DNA from: Crithidia fasciculata
Taxonomy: Eukaryota > Euglenozoa > Kinetoplastea > Trypanosomatida > Trypanosomatidae
Assembly: GCA_000331325.2 (NCBI GenBank)
Contig: CM003431.1
Location: 310,001 to 374,000 of the forward strand
Reading direction: 5' to 3'
Length of the DNA stretch: 64,000 bases
In this document: positions 10,917-21,210 of the stretch, piece after piece
Position numbering within the stretch: position 1 is the stretch's first letter
Layout: each line of letters opens with the position of its first letter
The notes under the pieces: generated by a model
What the model was told of the DNA's origin: nothing
Seen by the model: the letters and a program-made list of their open reading frames with translations, nothing else
Databases searched by the model: none
Position numbers and translations under genes: made by a program

Positions 10917-12648
10917 ACTCGCCACTGCAGGAAGAATAATTGAAACTGAAAGGCTAAAAGTGATTTGTGCAAATAGCAGGCGTTCAAGAATGGCAATGAT
11001 ATATTAGGACGGTTTTCGAAGGATAAAGAGGACTGGAACTATTTGATTAGACACGCGTAGGTGAAAGCGCGGAATGGATAACCTAACCAGGAGGAGCATG
11101 CATGAAAAAAGAAGCAGAAGGTTAGAAATGGTTGAGGGCATAGGAGTTAAAAACATAAAAACAAATTTTGCGGCCGAAAAAGCAGGTGTTCCGCCGCTTT
11201 GGTGATACGTTACGGACAAAAAAAAAAGCTACAGCACTCCTCTGAAGCACAGGCTTGCTTTTACCACTGCCGTTGGCTCGCCTTGCTCGAAGGGCGTCAA
11301 TAATAATTCAAAAACAGTTGGACAAATGCGGTCTTAAGTAATTGTTCTTTTTTTGTTGTTTTTGTCGTTTTTCTGCTGCGTTCAGTCCAAAGTTGCAGCA
11401 ATTAAGCATAAAGTTGAGGGTTCGATGCAGCTTTGTCGGTGGTAAAAAGAGCAGTGCTCGACTGCAGTTCTGAAAGCAGCGGTGACCATGACCGTTTTTC
11501 TTGGCGCGCCGCGTAATCAGAGTTGGAGACAGAGCGCCGGTTTTTTACTGACCCTCTTGCGTGTTTGTTGTCTTGGTGCCGTTTCCCCCCCCCCTTTTTT
11601 TTTAAGAGGAATATTTACCGGTAGCAAGTGTAAAATAAAGGATTTTTTGCGTTGTTTCTCTAAGGTGACGGAACAAACGACTCGAGCAGTGTTCCGGGTT
11701 GGAAGCCGCCCTCGCCTCTGGTGGAAGTCGACAAGCTGCATCGGCTGCTACATGCAACTTTTGTATTTTCTCCATTTTTTGTTCCGCTGATCACAGAGCT
11801 TGATTATTTCTCTTTCTTGTTCCTTTGCTAGTTGTGCCGCAGTGTGTGCCCGCGATTGTGGCTGCAGCTTACTGAAGAAGCTGGCATGCTTAAGTGAGTC
11901 GCGGTGTGTGCATTTCAGGTGCCGGCTCTGTTCAGGCTCCAACGAACTTCCATCGTGTTCTGTTTTCCTCCTCCCAGGACACATTCTGAGGCGTACATTG
12001 ATCATTTTTTTTTTTAACTTTTAAGTCGTTGAGTTTCCTTTTCCACGCTTTCATCGCACACAGGAGTGGTAAGCTAGGGCACGCTTTTGATGCGAAACGA
12101 TTCCGATGCTTGTGTGCGGGACATTCTGAGAGGCGCTTTCTGAGGTTTAGCCGTGTTGCAAGTTGCAGGCGTCGCTGCGAAGTTTAAGCATCAAAAAAAG
12201 CACGGATCTGATAATCTCGCTCTGGCGCGCGCCTTTCAATCTGGCTCCTTGGCGCTTCATTGACTGCAGCGACTTTGTTTCTCCGTAGTCTTTGGACAGC
12301 CCCTTTTTTAGAAAGCAGATAATTGCGGTTTCAATGCGGTCAGGCTTTCCTCTGGTTTTGTTCGGCTGCTGCTATCTCCCCTTGTTGGTTTCTGTTGTTT
12401 CCATTGCCTACACGTACACACTCTTCATATCTCTTCCTAATTCCGCCCAAGCACTTTATATCTTACAAAGGAAAAAAGAAGACGACGGGGAACTTTCCAC
12501 ACCCGCAACTTTCATTTTGCTACCGTGCGTTTCTTCAAAGGCCTGCGGTACTCTGAGGACGAGCAACTCCTACACTGCCAATTAACTCTCTCGCAGAAAA
12601 AAAAGAAAAGCTGTGGTTGCAGTGGCAACTGTGTGCAAGAGGTTAGCA
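10917..12648. promoter_or_regulatory. Divergent strand-switch region (probable Pol II start zone)
   Basis: This 1.73 kb separates the last leftward gene (eIF2D) from the first rightward gene (zinc-finger protein). In trypanosomatids divergent switch regions are where RNA polymerase II starts in both directions, usually within broad acetylated or variant-histone chromatin and not at TATA promoters. I see no TATA-like core promoter. I do see a C10T9 tract, balanced base composition compared with the flanking spacers, and no credible gene. The promoter role is inferred from layout. Confidence 0.75.
11585..11603 (+). promoter_or_regulatory. C10T9 homopolymer tract inside the strand-switch region
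   Basis: Ten C followed by nine T; it is the longest C run I noticed in the window. G/C tracts have been reported in trypanosomatid divergent switch regions near Pol II initiation sites, so this may mark or promote initiation. The function is inferred. Confidence 0.4.
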
Positions 12649-13299
12649 ATGGACCGCCCAAAGACAGATAGTGAGTTGCAGCAGGAGCAGGCGGATGAGG
12701 AGTTTGCGCGCCAGCTGCAGGAGCAGCTGAACCAGCCGTCTCCTCCTCCCAACCCCGTACACCATCAGGCTACACCGGCCGAATCGTCTCAAGAAGCCGC
12801 AGATGCTGCGTTGGCTCGCCAACTGCAAGAGCAAATCAACCGGCAAGAGGCCGCTGCAGAGGCTACTTCGCACCCGCGCCGCCCCTCGGAAGAGAAGATT
12901 GAGGTGGCGTGCCCGGCATGCACCTTCATCAACCATATCAAGCCCTCTAGCTCGGCAAAGCACTGGAAGTGCTCGCAGTGTCGCGAGCCACTGCCCAACC
13001 CCTCCGCACCTACGGACCGCACTGCTCAGCGAGACCTTGTGGAGTGTAAGGTATGCCATTCTCTGAACAAGCTTCCTTCCACGAAGTCCGACGCTGTGCT
13101 GTGTGGCGGTTGCTATCAGGAGCTGGGGTCGTCGCTGAAGACCGCGCCTCCACCAGAAAGCGAGGAGAATCAGCGCACTGTGCAACTTCGGTGTGGCCAG
13201 TGCAACGTCGTCAACTCCGTCACTGTCGGTGCCGACGTAAAGAAGATGGAGTTTATTTGCGGAGGGTGTGGTGTGCTAAACACTATTGTGCTTGATTGA
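12649..13299 (+). CDS. UIM-like and triple CxxC zinc-finger protein
   Basis: A 216-aa protein, starting at the ATG at 12649; the frame also opens with a GTG 36 bases earlier, which is unlikely to be used. Two near-identical helical motifs at residues 16-27 and 52-63 share ARQLQEQ preceded by acidic/Ala residues and resemble ubiquitin-interacting or UIM-like helices. Three Cys4 modules follow: C88/C91...C108/C111 (a CPACTFIN start resembling RanBP2-type fingers), C133/C136...C152/C155, and C182/C185...C204/C207 with a CGGCGVLN end like a zinc ribbon. It is the first rightward gene after the switch region, and an AG acceptor lies at 12595-12596. A ubiquitin-linked adaptor or E3-associated role is plausible but inferred. 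I do not recognise a named orthologue. Confidence 0.85.
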   Translation: MDRPKTDSELQQEQADEEFARQLQEQLNQPSPPPNPVHHQATPAESSQEAADAALARQLQEQINRQEAAAEATSHPRRPSEEKIEVACPACTFINHIKPSSSAKHWKCSQCREPLPNPSAPTDRTAQRDLVECKVCHSLNKLPSTKSDAVLCGGCYQELGSSLKTAPPPESEENQRTVQLRCGQCNVVNSVTVGADVKKMEFICGGCGVLNTIVLD

Positions 13300-14263
13300 A
13301 GCGTTGTTAGCAGCATCTGTATGTGGGTGGATGCTACGTAGGGGCTGCGCGACTTCTTCTTTCGAATGGCCGGCGTTTCACTGTGCGTATCTCTGAGTTT
13401 CTACAAGGCCTGCTGCTAGCAACTCGTCGGTTGAAAAGTGAGCTGTCAGCGTGTGTCGCAGACGTATATTATACTACTGCGTTTCGCTGTTTTTTTTTTT
13501 CTTCGTTTTTGCTTCTAAGTGTTTTTTCTTTATAGTCTGTGTTTGCGTTCTTTTTATTTATTTCCGGTAGCCTTTTTCTTTTCTGTATCGTCTCGCAGCT
13601 TCTCGCCTACAAAAAAAATAATAATTGGAGAGCATCCTTATTCGTCGCCTTTGAAAATGAAAGTAAGGGGAAAAAAAGGGGTACAATGTACCTTATGGAT
13701 TGGATATGGAGATTGGTGTGCAAAAAAGAAAGTAAAGAAAAAAAAAGACAGAAATGCAAACGTTCCTGGTGTTCGTTCTGCAATTGTGTGTTTCGGCTTT
13801 ACGGAATAGTGCACATGTGCAGCTATTCGCGGTTGTGCCACCATACGACATCCGCTCTCGTAACATAGCTGCATTCAGTATTGCACTTTTTGATTTGCAA
13901 CGAAGGGACAGAAATTTATCCGCGAAAGTGTCAGGCACTTTTTTTTTTTCTGCGCGCAGACGATGGCTGATTCTTGCACGGTCATTTTCTTTGGACCGTT
14001 GGCGATACTTGTCGCAGCACCTCAGCGACAGCGTCGACAGGTTTGTCCGGTTGTTGCTGTGCGTTGTGCGGAACCAGAAAGGGCGTACAGAGGACGCCGG
14101 CAATAACCTGTTTTTCCCTTAAGCGCTACTTATTCTTTCAATCCTCTGCTACCTCTTTATTCTGCTCTGAGTGTTTCATGCTCCTCTCGCGTCATTGATA
14201 GTGAAGCCTCCACAACCACTTAAATTTAGCTCTCTGTTTTTTCCCTTTGTTTTTCGTACAGCA
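13300..14263. other. Spacer before the kinase gene, with trans-splice acceptor
   Basis: About 1 kb of UTR-like sequence. It ends in a long pyrimidine tract (14229-14258) and an AG at 14260-14261, only two bases before the kinase ATG at 14264. No coding frame that I trust. Confidence 0.5.
14222..14261 (+). promoter_or_regulatory. Polypyrimidine tract and AG acceptor of the kinase gene
   Basis: A tract of almost pure T/C runs up to the AG at 14260-14261, two bases before the kinase ATG. If used, the mature mRNA would have the spliced leader joined to a 2-base gene-specific 5' UTR. This also explains why the ATG at 14264 is the start. Confidence 0.6.
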
Positions 14264-15448
14264 ATGAGGCGTGTAGGTGACTACGAGATTCTGGATGTGC
14301 TGGGAGAAGGCGCCTACAGCAAGGTGAAGCGAGTCCGCTACATTCCAACGGGCTGCGTTTTCGTTGCGAAGATTATTCCCAAGACCAACCAGCAGGTCGA
14401 AAACGACGTACGCCTTGAAATCTCAATTCTGCGACGGCTGAAGCACCGCAACATCGTGCAGCTAGTTGAAATTCTGGAGAGCGGGAACAACTACTACATC
14501 ATTCTAGAACCCGTCATGGGTGGAGACCTGTGCGATGTCATCATGGGAATGGACACGCCTCTGCCGGAGCAGGATGTTGCGGCGCTGCTCATTCAGCTGA
14601 TTGCCGGAATTCATGCATGCCACCGCAACGGTGTGGCGCATCGCGACCTGAAGCCAGAGAACCTGCTTCTGGGGACGGACGGCACCCTCAAGATCTCCGA
14701 CTTTGGTCTCAGCCGCCTTCACCGCGAAAGCAACTTCCAGGCGAACACGAACGAGTACGCGCATACTCTGACAGGCACGTTGGCCTACGTCGCTCCGGAG
14801 GTGTTCGAGCGCTCCTACGACGCGTTCCGCGCCGATATCTGGTCGCTGGGCTGCATTGCGTACGTACTGCTGACGCAGAACTTCCCCTTTGGCTCGACAA
14901 CGGACCCGCACGCCTTAGAGGAGCGCATCCGCAACGGCGAGCCGTCGGTGATGCCCTCCTTTGTGAGCGCGGAGGCGAAAGACTTGTGCAAGTGGCTGCT
15001 CTCGCCGCGTCCGGAGGACCGCCCAACGCTGGACGAGGTGATTGATCACGAGTTCTTTACGAAGAATCTTCCGCGGGAGTACCTCGCCGCAGCGACGAAT
15101 CGCAAGCCCCCAATTGTGCAGGGTGCGAACATGAACGAGTTCAGCTCACGTGTAGAGGAGACGCATCCTAGCAGCTCCAGCTATTCGAGCACCAATCGTG
15201 ATGCTGCTCTCGCGAGTAATAGTACGCGGGTTGGCGTAGCTGGCACAGTGTGCACGTCTTCCTCAAACCGAGGAGTTTCGGGTGCCGCAACGGGAAGTAG
15301 CCGCAGCAGCGATAGCGACCAAGATCGCCGCATGTCGATAGAGGAGTTGGGCTCTACCACCGATCCTGTATCTTGCTCGGGTGGGGCAAGGAACGACAGG
15401 TCAGGTGCAGCGGCGCTGGCGACTCACCGCATCAGCCCCTTTGCTTAG
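14264..15448 (+). CDS. Ser/Thr protein kinase, CAMK/SNF1-like
   Basis: A 394-aa protein. The ATG at 14264 starts MRRVGDYEILD, directly before the kinase fold; the upstream in-frame extension is spacer sequence. All key kinase elements are present: glycine loop GEGAYSKV (14-21), the VAK lysine K36, helix-C Glu at about 52, HRDLKPEN (126-133), DFG (146-148) and an APE in the activation segment (VAPEVFE), followed by DIWSLGC. The domain ends near residue 275. The roughly 120-residue tail is Ser-rich and low in complexity, with no UBA, FHA or polo box that I can see. The MGGDL hinge and overall pattern suggest the CAMK/AMPK-like group; the substrate is unknown. The gene should be catalytically competent. 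Confidence 0.92.
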   Translation: MRRVGDYEILDVLGEGAYSKVKRVRYIPTGCVFVAKIIPKTNQQVENDVRLEISILRRLKHRNIVQLVEILESGNNYYIILEPVMGGDLCDVIMGMDTPLPEQDVAALLIQLIAGIHACHRNGVAHRDLKPENLLLGTDGTLKISDFGLSRLHRESNFQANTNEYAHTLTGTLAYVAPEVFERSYDAFRADIWSLGCIAYVLLTQNFPFGSTTDPHALEERIRNGEPSVMPSFVSAEAKDLCKWLLSPRPEDRPTLDEVIDHEFFTKNLPREYLAAATNRKPPIVQGANMNEFSSRVEETHPSSSSYSSTNRDAALASNSTRVGVAGTVCTSSSNRGVSGAATGSSRSSDSDQDRRMSIEELGSTTDPVSCSGGARNDRSGAAALATHRISPFA

Positions 15449-18400
15449 TTCCTCGTGGCCAAGAGGTAATCCGTATTGTGTCGCTATTAGCTGCTTCAGC
15501 ACCAGCACGGTTTTCTCTCTGTGTGCTTGCAGCTTATATTTTCCTTTTGTATTGGTCACGATTCCAACGTCTCTCTTACCCCACTATATACATATATGTA
15601 CCTCAGAGTTCGAGTGTGCTTTTCTTTCTCTATAGTTTATCTTTTCTGCTCTTTTCTTCTTATCTAATATATATGTATTTGAGTATGAGCGCGGCTGCTT
15701 CAGACTGTGTGTTGACTGTTTTCTAAGTGATCTTTATTTCCTTGGGGCAGCTTCATCTTGTTCTGATTGTTATTCGTGTTTGCAGCTCCGCCGTGAACTG
15801 TCAGGAACGGGAGAATGCCGCTTTCGTTTTTTTTATGTAGCTCTTTCGTGCTGCCCAGGACGCGGAACTGCCGTTTTTCTTTTCTTTCTGGTCTTTCTTG
15901 AAATACGCTAGTGCTTCCAGTCGTCGCGGCGCTTCTCGTACTAAAAGAAATCCTCTGGAAGAGGTGCGTCATTTCTGCCGAAGACCAGACAGGTTGAAGC
16001 TTCGCAGAAAGTTGAGGATAAACTGCTGAGAGCAGCAACTATCGCTTGTGTAGTCGGTCGTTCGATTTACTAAAGCTTCGAGCGTTGCTTGAGTAGCGCC
16101 ATCGCATGGTGCGCCGCCTGCGGCCAGGCGGGATGTGCAGGTGAGCTGAGGGAAGCGAGGTTTGTCGTGCTGTCTTCGCCTTTAGCGTACACTGGGTTTC
16201 TCTCCTCGTCTTTCGATGACTTTACCCCACGCGACGGAGGCAGGCTGCAGAGTTGCAGACGGAGCAAGTGTAAGCTTGTCAGAGGCAACGGAGAGTCAAT
16301 CGCGCTCAGCGTTGGTTGCGAGGCTTTTAAGTGCTGAGCGCGAGACTGTCGAGGTACACAGGATCGACAGCCTCTGCTTCGCAGTTCACAGCACCTCGCC
16401 CGGAACCTGTATTGGGTCACAGTATTCACCTCGTTGGTGATCGCGGTAGCTTCGGCGTTCCAAGCTTTGTGCAGTATCTATTGAAGCTCGCTTTCCTGAA
16501 TACTGACTATTGCAGGCAGAACAAAGCGGTCTTCTCCCCTCTCTCCGTCGTGTCCCGATGAAAAGGCGCTTTACGTCGATACAAGCTTGCTTTCACTGCT
16601 CCCCCTTCCATCAGCAATACCGTTGGGTTGGGAGAGGGGAATCAGTTCGGCGACAACGGTGGCATGAGACATGCGACGAAAACTATGGAGGCTCGGCTGT
16701 TGACGGCAGGAGTATTCACGACGTTCCTTGTTGTATGCTGCGTACGATCATGATAAGCCACCACTATCCACCAGCTTGGCAGATTCGCTTAAATGGTCGA
16801 ATAGATGCAGTGTCGTCCGTTGTGTGTCTCTTCGTTGAGATTGTGGTCTTCGTTCTTGGATGCCTCGCCGTCAATCGGGCTTCTTCTTAAGGTTCCTCAT
16901 CGATCTATCCAAGTAGCACCGCAGTGCAGTCTACCAGTTTTTTTTTTTTTGTCTTTCCCATTGTGCACCTTCTCAAATATATTTTCTTCGTGTTCTGTGA
17001 TCCTGTTTTTCTTACTACCAAAGAGGTTTTTTTTCCTTTTATATGAGTGTATTGTCACTTGTTTCTTACAACATTGCTTTCTTCTCCTGCTCCTTTTTTG
17101 TGCTCTGTTTTCGGTACATTAAAGTAAAAAAAAAATGTTTACGATGTGAGGTGGATCTTTTGTTTCCTGTTCTTTCGATGTTCTCTTCCCGCTTGTGGTG
17201 TGGTGTTTCCTATCGGGGCTCCAGATGAGCAAGTAGGACAAAGATCTCAAGGTTGTGAGTGGCTTGCTTCTTTGCGCATCACACAGAGAAGAGATTGTGC
17301 ATGTACTTTGATTGGCGCTTTCCTTCCCGCGTGTTTTCTTTTTTCGCAAGAGTTGCAGCAGCCGTGCTGCGCCACCGCCTCATATGAGAAGCGACGAGAC
17401 ACGGACAAATGGTGCAGCGAGGGAAGGTGGTGCGTTGCGGCAACTTTAAGGTACTCACTGTGGCCCCTTGCGTTTCTCTTATTATGCTTGACTCCTGGAC
17501 ACGATCTACAGCTTTTGCTCGTGTTCTTTTCTCTTTTTGCCTGGTGATTTGCTGTGTAACTCTTCGGATTTTTTTTTTGTTTGTGCAGTCTTTTTTTTTT
17601 TTTTTGGTGTTCTCCTTTACCATTGATTTTTTTCTCCCTTTTTTTTTTTTTTAGTTATTTTCACGTAGAAAAAAAACTTATTACTTTGGCGATGCAGTTT
17701 TGTGCAGCTTGATTCTTTAGTTTTTGTCCTGAAAAGCTGCCTCGTGCCTCTTCGCAGCTCGGAATGTGAGAAGCGTGGGGAAAGGAGGGTGAGCAGCTCG
17801 TATGGGGTTGTCGCATGAAAAGGCGGTGCCTGAGGAGACGAAATTGGGTGGAAGCAGCTGACAAAGTATATTTGACCCCTCTCTTTCATTTCCCGTCCAA
17901 AGGCATCCGCTGCTCCACAACAATGAACCCTGTTTTTTCTGATGGCCGCGATAGGAGAGAGAGAGAAAGAAAAAAAAAAAACGTTGGACAACCAATGGTG
18001 AGAAGGTCATGCGATTCATCAGCTGCTCTCTCTGGTTTGCGTCTTTCGAGAGTACAAGCCATGTTGTGTGTTGGTGCAAAGGCGACATTGAAGGTTTTGT
18101 GGTTGTGTTTTTGCGGACGCGCGCTCGTAAAGCCTCTTTTTTGACTGTATCTGTGGCGATGAACCTGCAATGCGTGCTTCGCCGTCGGTGGTGGAAGTCC
18201 CTCTCTATCTCTTTCTCCTCTTACGAAAGTGTAAGAAGTGTTGCGTGTGCCTGTACAAATTTGTGTTTCCAACGCACGCCCCGACTTACACGCGCAGCAC
18301 GCAACCCTTCGTCCTTTTTTTTTTTTTTTGTAGAGGTTGCGAATGATTGTCATGCTTTCTTTCCTTCTCTTGTTTTCTGTTTCTAAAATTGGGCCCTTTC

Positions 18401-20370
18401 CTCCGAAGCTACATTGCGGGAGAAAAAAAACAACAACAACCCAAAATTAGTACTGCAAATTATTATTTTTTTTTTTCGTGCTCTCCTTTGACTATTTTCC
18501 AAACGCGTTCAACTTAACAGCATGCGCATGCTCTGGCTTGTTCATGTATGTCTTGCTTCCCATATACGTGGTTCTCATTTTCCTTTTCACTGTCTGTTTT
18601 TTTTTTTTGTAGTTTGTGTTGATCGTTCTTTTTCACGTCTGTTGCCCTCTCTCTGTAGATCATAGGAGATGAAAACAGGTCGTACCTTTTCTACCTTCCT
18701 GCTGCCGCTTCCCTATGGAGCAGAAGACGTCTCGGGGTGGGTGTGCCTACCACAGCGTCTCATCTTGCCACCTACCCGTCTGAATAAAAAATGGGGAAGA
18801 AAGAACCGAACGTGCCCTACTGAGAGACGGATTTGAGCTGATTTTTTTTTTTGCTTTTCAAAGTTGTTCCTCTTGCGCAGCATTCACACCGTCGAAGCTG
18901 AAAAAGAGAAAAAGAAGTAGTGAAGCGCTACAGCCTTGCTCGTTCTACTTTTCCTTTGTGTTTGTGTTGCAGTAGACGATAATAAAAGTTAAGGAAAGAG
19001 ACTGTGTAAAGTGGGTCGCGTGGCGTTTGCATCACCCAAGTTCACGGTGTTTTTTTTTTGTTTCTCTCTCGTCTGTGAAACGTTTGGTATGCTTTTCCTT
19101 TTCATCGCACCGTGTTTTATTTTTTGTATCTTCCTGCGGCGCTCACAGCGCATGTGCAGAAGGACAACAAAAAAGGAGAGTCCGGAAAAGGCGCATACAC
19201 ACCAGCACACACCTGCGCGTACATTCCACAGCTATTTCCCCTTCCTTTTTTCCCGTCTCTTTTTTGTCGTTGTCGATTATATTGACCATACTTTGAAGAT
19301 TTCTTTCGTTTTCTACCACTTTTGTTCTTTCATATTCACTCCCTCTTTATTTTCCATACCTTTATGTCTTTTTTTTTCTTTCTCTTCTTTTCTCTTCTTT
19401 TCTCTCTCTATACGTGCTCGTACGTCAGTGCCCCCGCCCATTCCTGGGCTACTTAAAGAAAGGCGAGAAATCTCTTCAATATTCTATATCTTTTTTTTTG
19501 CTGCATTTTTGCTGTTACGAAACAATAGACGGAAAAAGGAAAAAAGCAAAACGCGCAAAGGAAACTTGTAGCGTTTGCGCGGCTGGTGACTCGACGTCTT
19601 TCTGCTTCTTCGCCCATCATAGGATATGGCGCAACACGTGCCCAGCGTTGGTGGCCAAGGGGGATCAAAGAGTGCGAGAGATGCAGAGGAGAGAAAGTTC
19701 TGCCTTCTCGCTATTCTTGTTACATTTGTACTTACTTCACCCACAGAAGCGGCTGAGGTCATACCGCGCATTCAGCGTTACCCCGTATCCCCTCTTTGTG
19801 TATCGCTTCGTAGCGTCTTCTCTGGCGTCGTGTTGGCGCCACTGCGTAGTACTGCGGCATCTCGGAGTCGGTATTGCGGAGAGAGGAGAATTGGTGAGCG
19901 CGAAATGTGTCGTTTGGACTCGGGCGGGGAACTTCTCCGCTGCCGGTGTCGAAAGCGGTGGAAAAAAGAATGACGAACAATCGAATAAAAGGACATAAAC
20001 GTGGATGCAGCGCTCACGTCCTTCTTCCTCTTTCCCCTCTCTTATTTCCCCTCTTCGATTTTCCGAAATATATATATACGTATGCAAACACCACCTCTGT
20101 TGTTTCTTGTGCCCGTTGTGCTGTCTGCTCTTCTGCCATTGACCTAACAACGAAAAAAATGAAAAAGAAAAGAAGGAAAGTGGGGCGGCTTTTGAGCTTT
20201 TTTTTTCTGATTTGTTGAGGCAAGCTCGCTAACAAGAACGAAAGCGAGAGAGAAGGGAGGAGTCGGCATCGACGCGCAAAAGAAGACAAAAGACGCTAGT
20301 CGCGCTACCTTTCGTGTGTCTCTCTCTTTTTGTGCGTGAGAACTTGACATTTTGTACGTTGTAGCCCGCA
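15449..20370. other. 4.9 kb stretch without a convincing gene
   Basis: The stretch is T-rich on the plus strand (T runs of 9-12 at about 16939, 17589, 17641, 18318 and 18597), except for a more balanced block at about 15750-16900. The longest ATG-started frame in that block (16558-16890, 110 aa with a hydrophobic C-terminal end) lacks coding-like composition. The rest translates to Phe/Leu/Ser-rich strings. It probably comprises a long kinase 3' UTR plus spacer; a noncoding RNA or degenerate retroposon is possible but not supported. Confidence 0.45.
20311..20340 (+). promoter_or_regulatory. Likely trans-splice acceptor of the uL22m gene
   Basis: A pyrimidine-rich stretch (with a TCTCTCTCTTTTT core) ends in an AG at 20339-20340, giving a 30-base 5' UTR before the ATG at 20371. 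A second AG near 20362-20363 is an alternative. Confidence 0.45.
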
Positions 20371-21210
20371 ATGCCCAAGCCAGCACCACGGTACTTCATT
20401 GGGCTCCGCCCTGCTCCCAAGCGGCAAAATGTCGGTAGTCAGTTTCTCGCCACGCAGAAGCACTATGCACGAGAGCTGTGGTACAAGCGGCAGTACTTCT
20501 CGAAGCGGCCCTTTGGAATAGAGAAGCACATGGGCAGCACCCCGCGCATTCTGCTTGACCGCACGCTGTGGCGCGGCATGTGGAGCCGGAAGATTAATCT
20601 CCCCGAGATCAACCGCTGGGAGAAAGTGGTGAATAGCCGGCGCGTCACCGAAGATCGGTGGTCGCTTGTGGAGGAGGAGGGTGCCATGTACCAAGTCAAC
20701 TGGAAGCTCTACTGTGAGCGGCTGGAGACGGAGCTGCAGAAGGCGCAGGACCAGCTGCCGCAGTACAGCTTCATGATGAAGGCCGTCCCGTCCTCGTGGA
20801 AGAAGCTCGACATCGAGCTGAGCGTGCTGCGTGGACTCTCTGTGCGCGAGGCAATGGCGCAGTGCAAGCTCTCGTCTCGCAAGGGCCACATGGCGGTCTT
20901 CCGGGCCCTGGAGATGGCGCAGCAGGGGGCGGAGGGGAAGGGGCTCGACAAGGAGCACCTCCGCATCGCCCACATCACCTGCATGCCGGGCCCCACCGAC
21001 AAGCAGGTGGACATCCGCAGCCGCGGCTACTACTCGTGGAAGACGAAGAAGTCGTCGCACCTGCTGCTCACGTTGGCGGAGGACCCGGAGATGATGCTGC
21101 CCGACCGCACCGCCATCCCGTACGCGTCGCTCATGACGATGAAGCGTGCGGGGCTCCGCACTGAGCCGACCGTGCTGGATGTCCCGGCAATTACCGCTGA
21201 GGGTATCTAG
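20371..21210 (+). CDS. Mitochondrial large-subunit ribosomal protein uL22m
   Basis: A 279-aa protein (ATG 20371, TAG stop). The central to C-terminal part (about 145-240) matches the uL22 fold: an LRGLSVREAMAQCKLSSRK segment like the family's first helices, then a beta hairpin ending in RSRGYYSWKTKKSSHLLLTL, which corresponds to the universally conserved arginine-rich loop and last strand of L22. uL22 lines the peptide exit tunnel. Kinetoplastid mitoribosomal proteins commonly carry extra N-terminal sequence, as here: about 140 basic, Trp/Arg-rich residues precede the core. No classical presequence is obvious beyond the basic start. A cytosolic uL22 would lack this extension and look far more conserved, so the mitochondrial form is preferred. 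Confidence 0.8.
   Translation: MPKPAPRYFIGLRPAPKRQNVGSQFLATQKHYARELWYKRQYFSKRPFGIEKHMGSTPRILLDRTLWRGMWSRKINLPEINRWEKVVNSRRVTEDRWSLVEEEGAMYQVNWKLYCERLETELQKAQDQLPQYSFMMKAVPSSWKKLDIELSVLRGLSVREAMAQCKLSSRKGHMAVFRALEMAQQGAEGKGLDKEHLRIAHITCMPGPTDKQVDIRSRGYYSWKTKKSSHLLLTLAEDPEMMLPDRTAIPYASLMTMKRAGLRTEPTVLDVPAITAEGI

Noticed and set aside
11415-11428. GGTTCGATGC resembling a tRNA B box
   Set aside because: No matching A box, acceptor stem or T stem could be folded around it.
16558-16890. 110-codon ATG-started frame with a hydrophobic C-terminus
   Set aside because: Mixed composition without codon bias like its neighbours and no family resemblance. It is kept only as part of the gap description.
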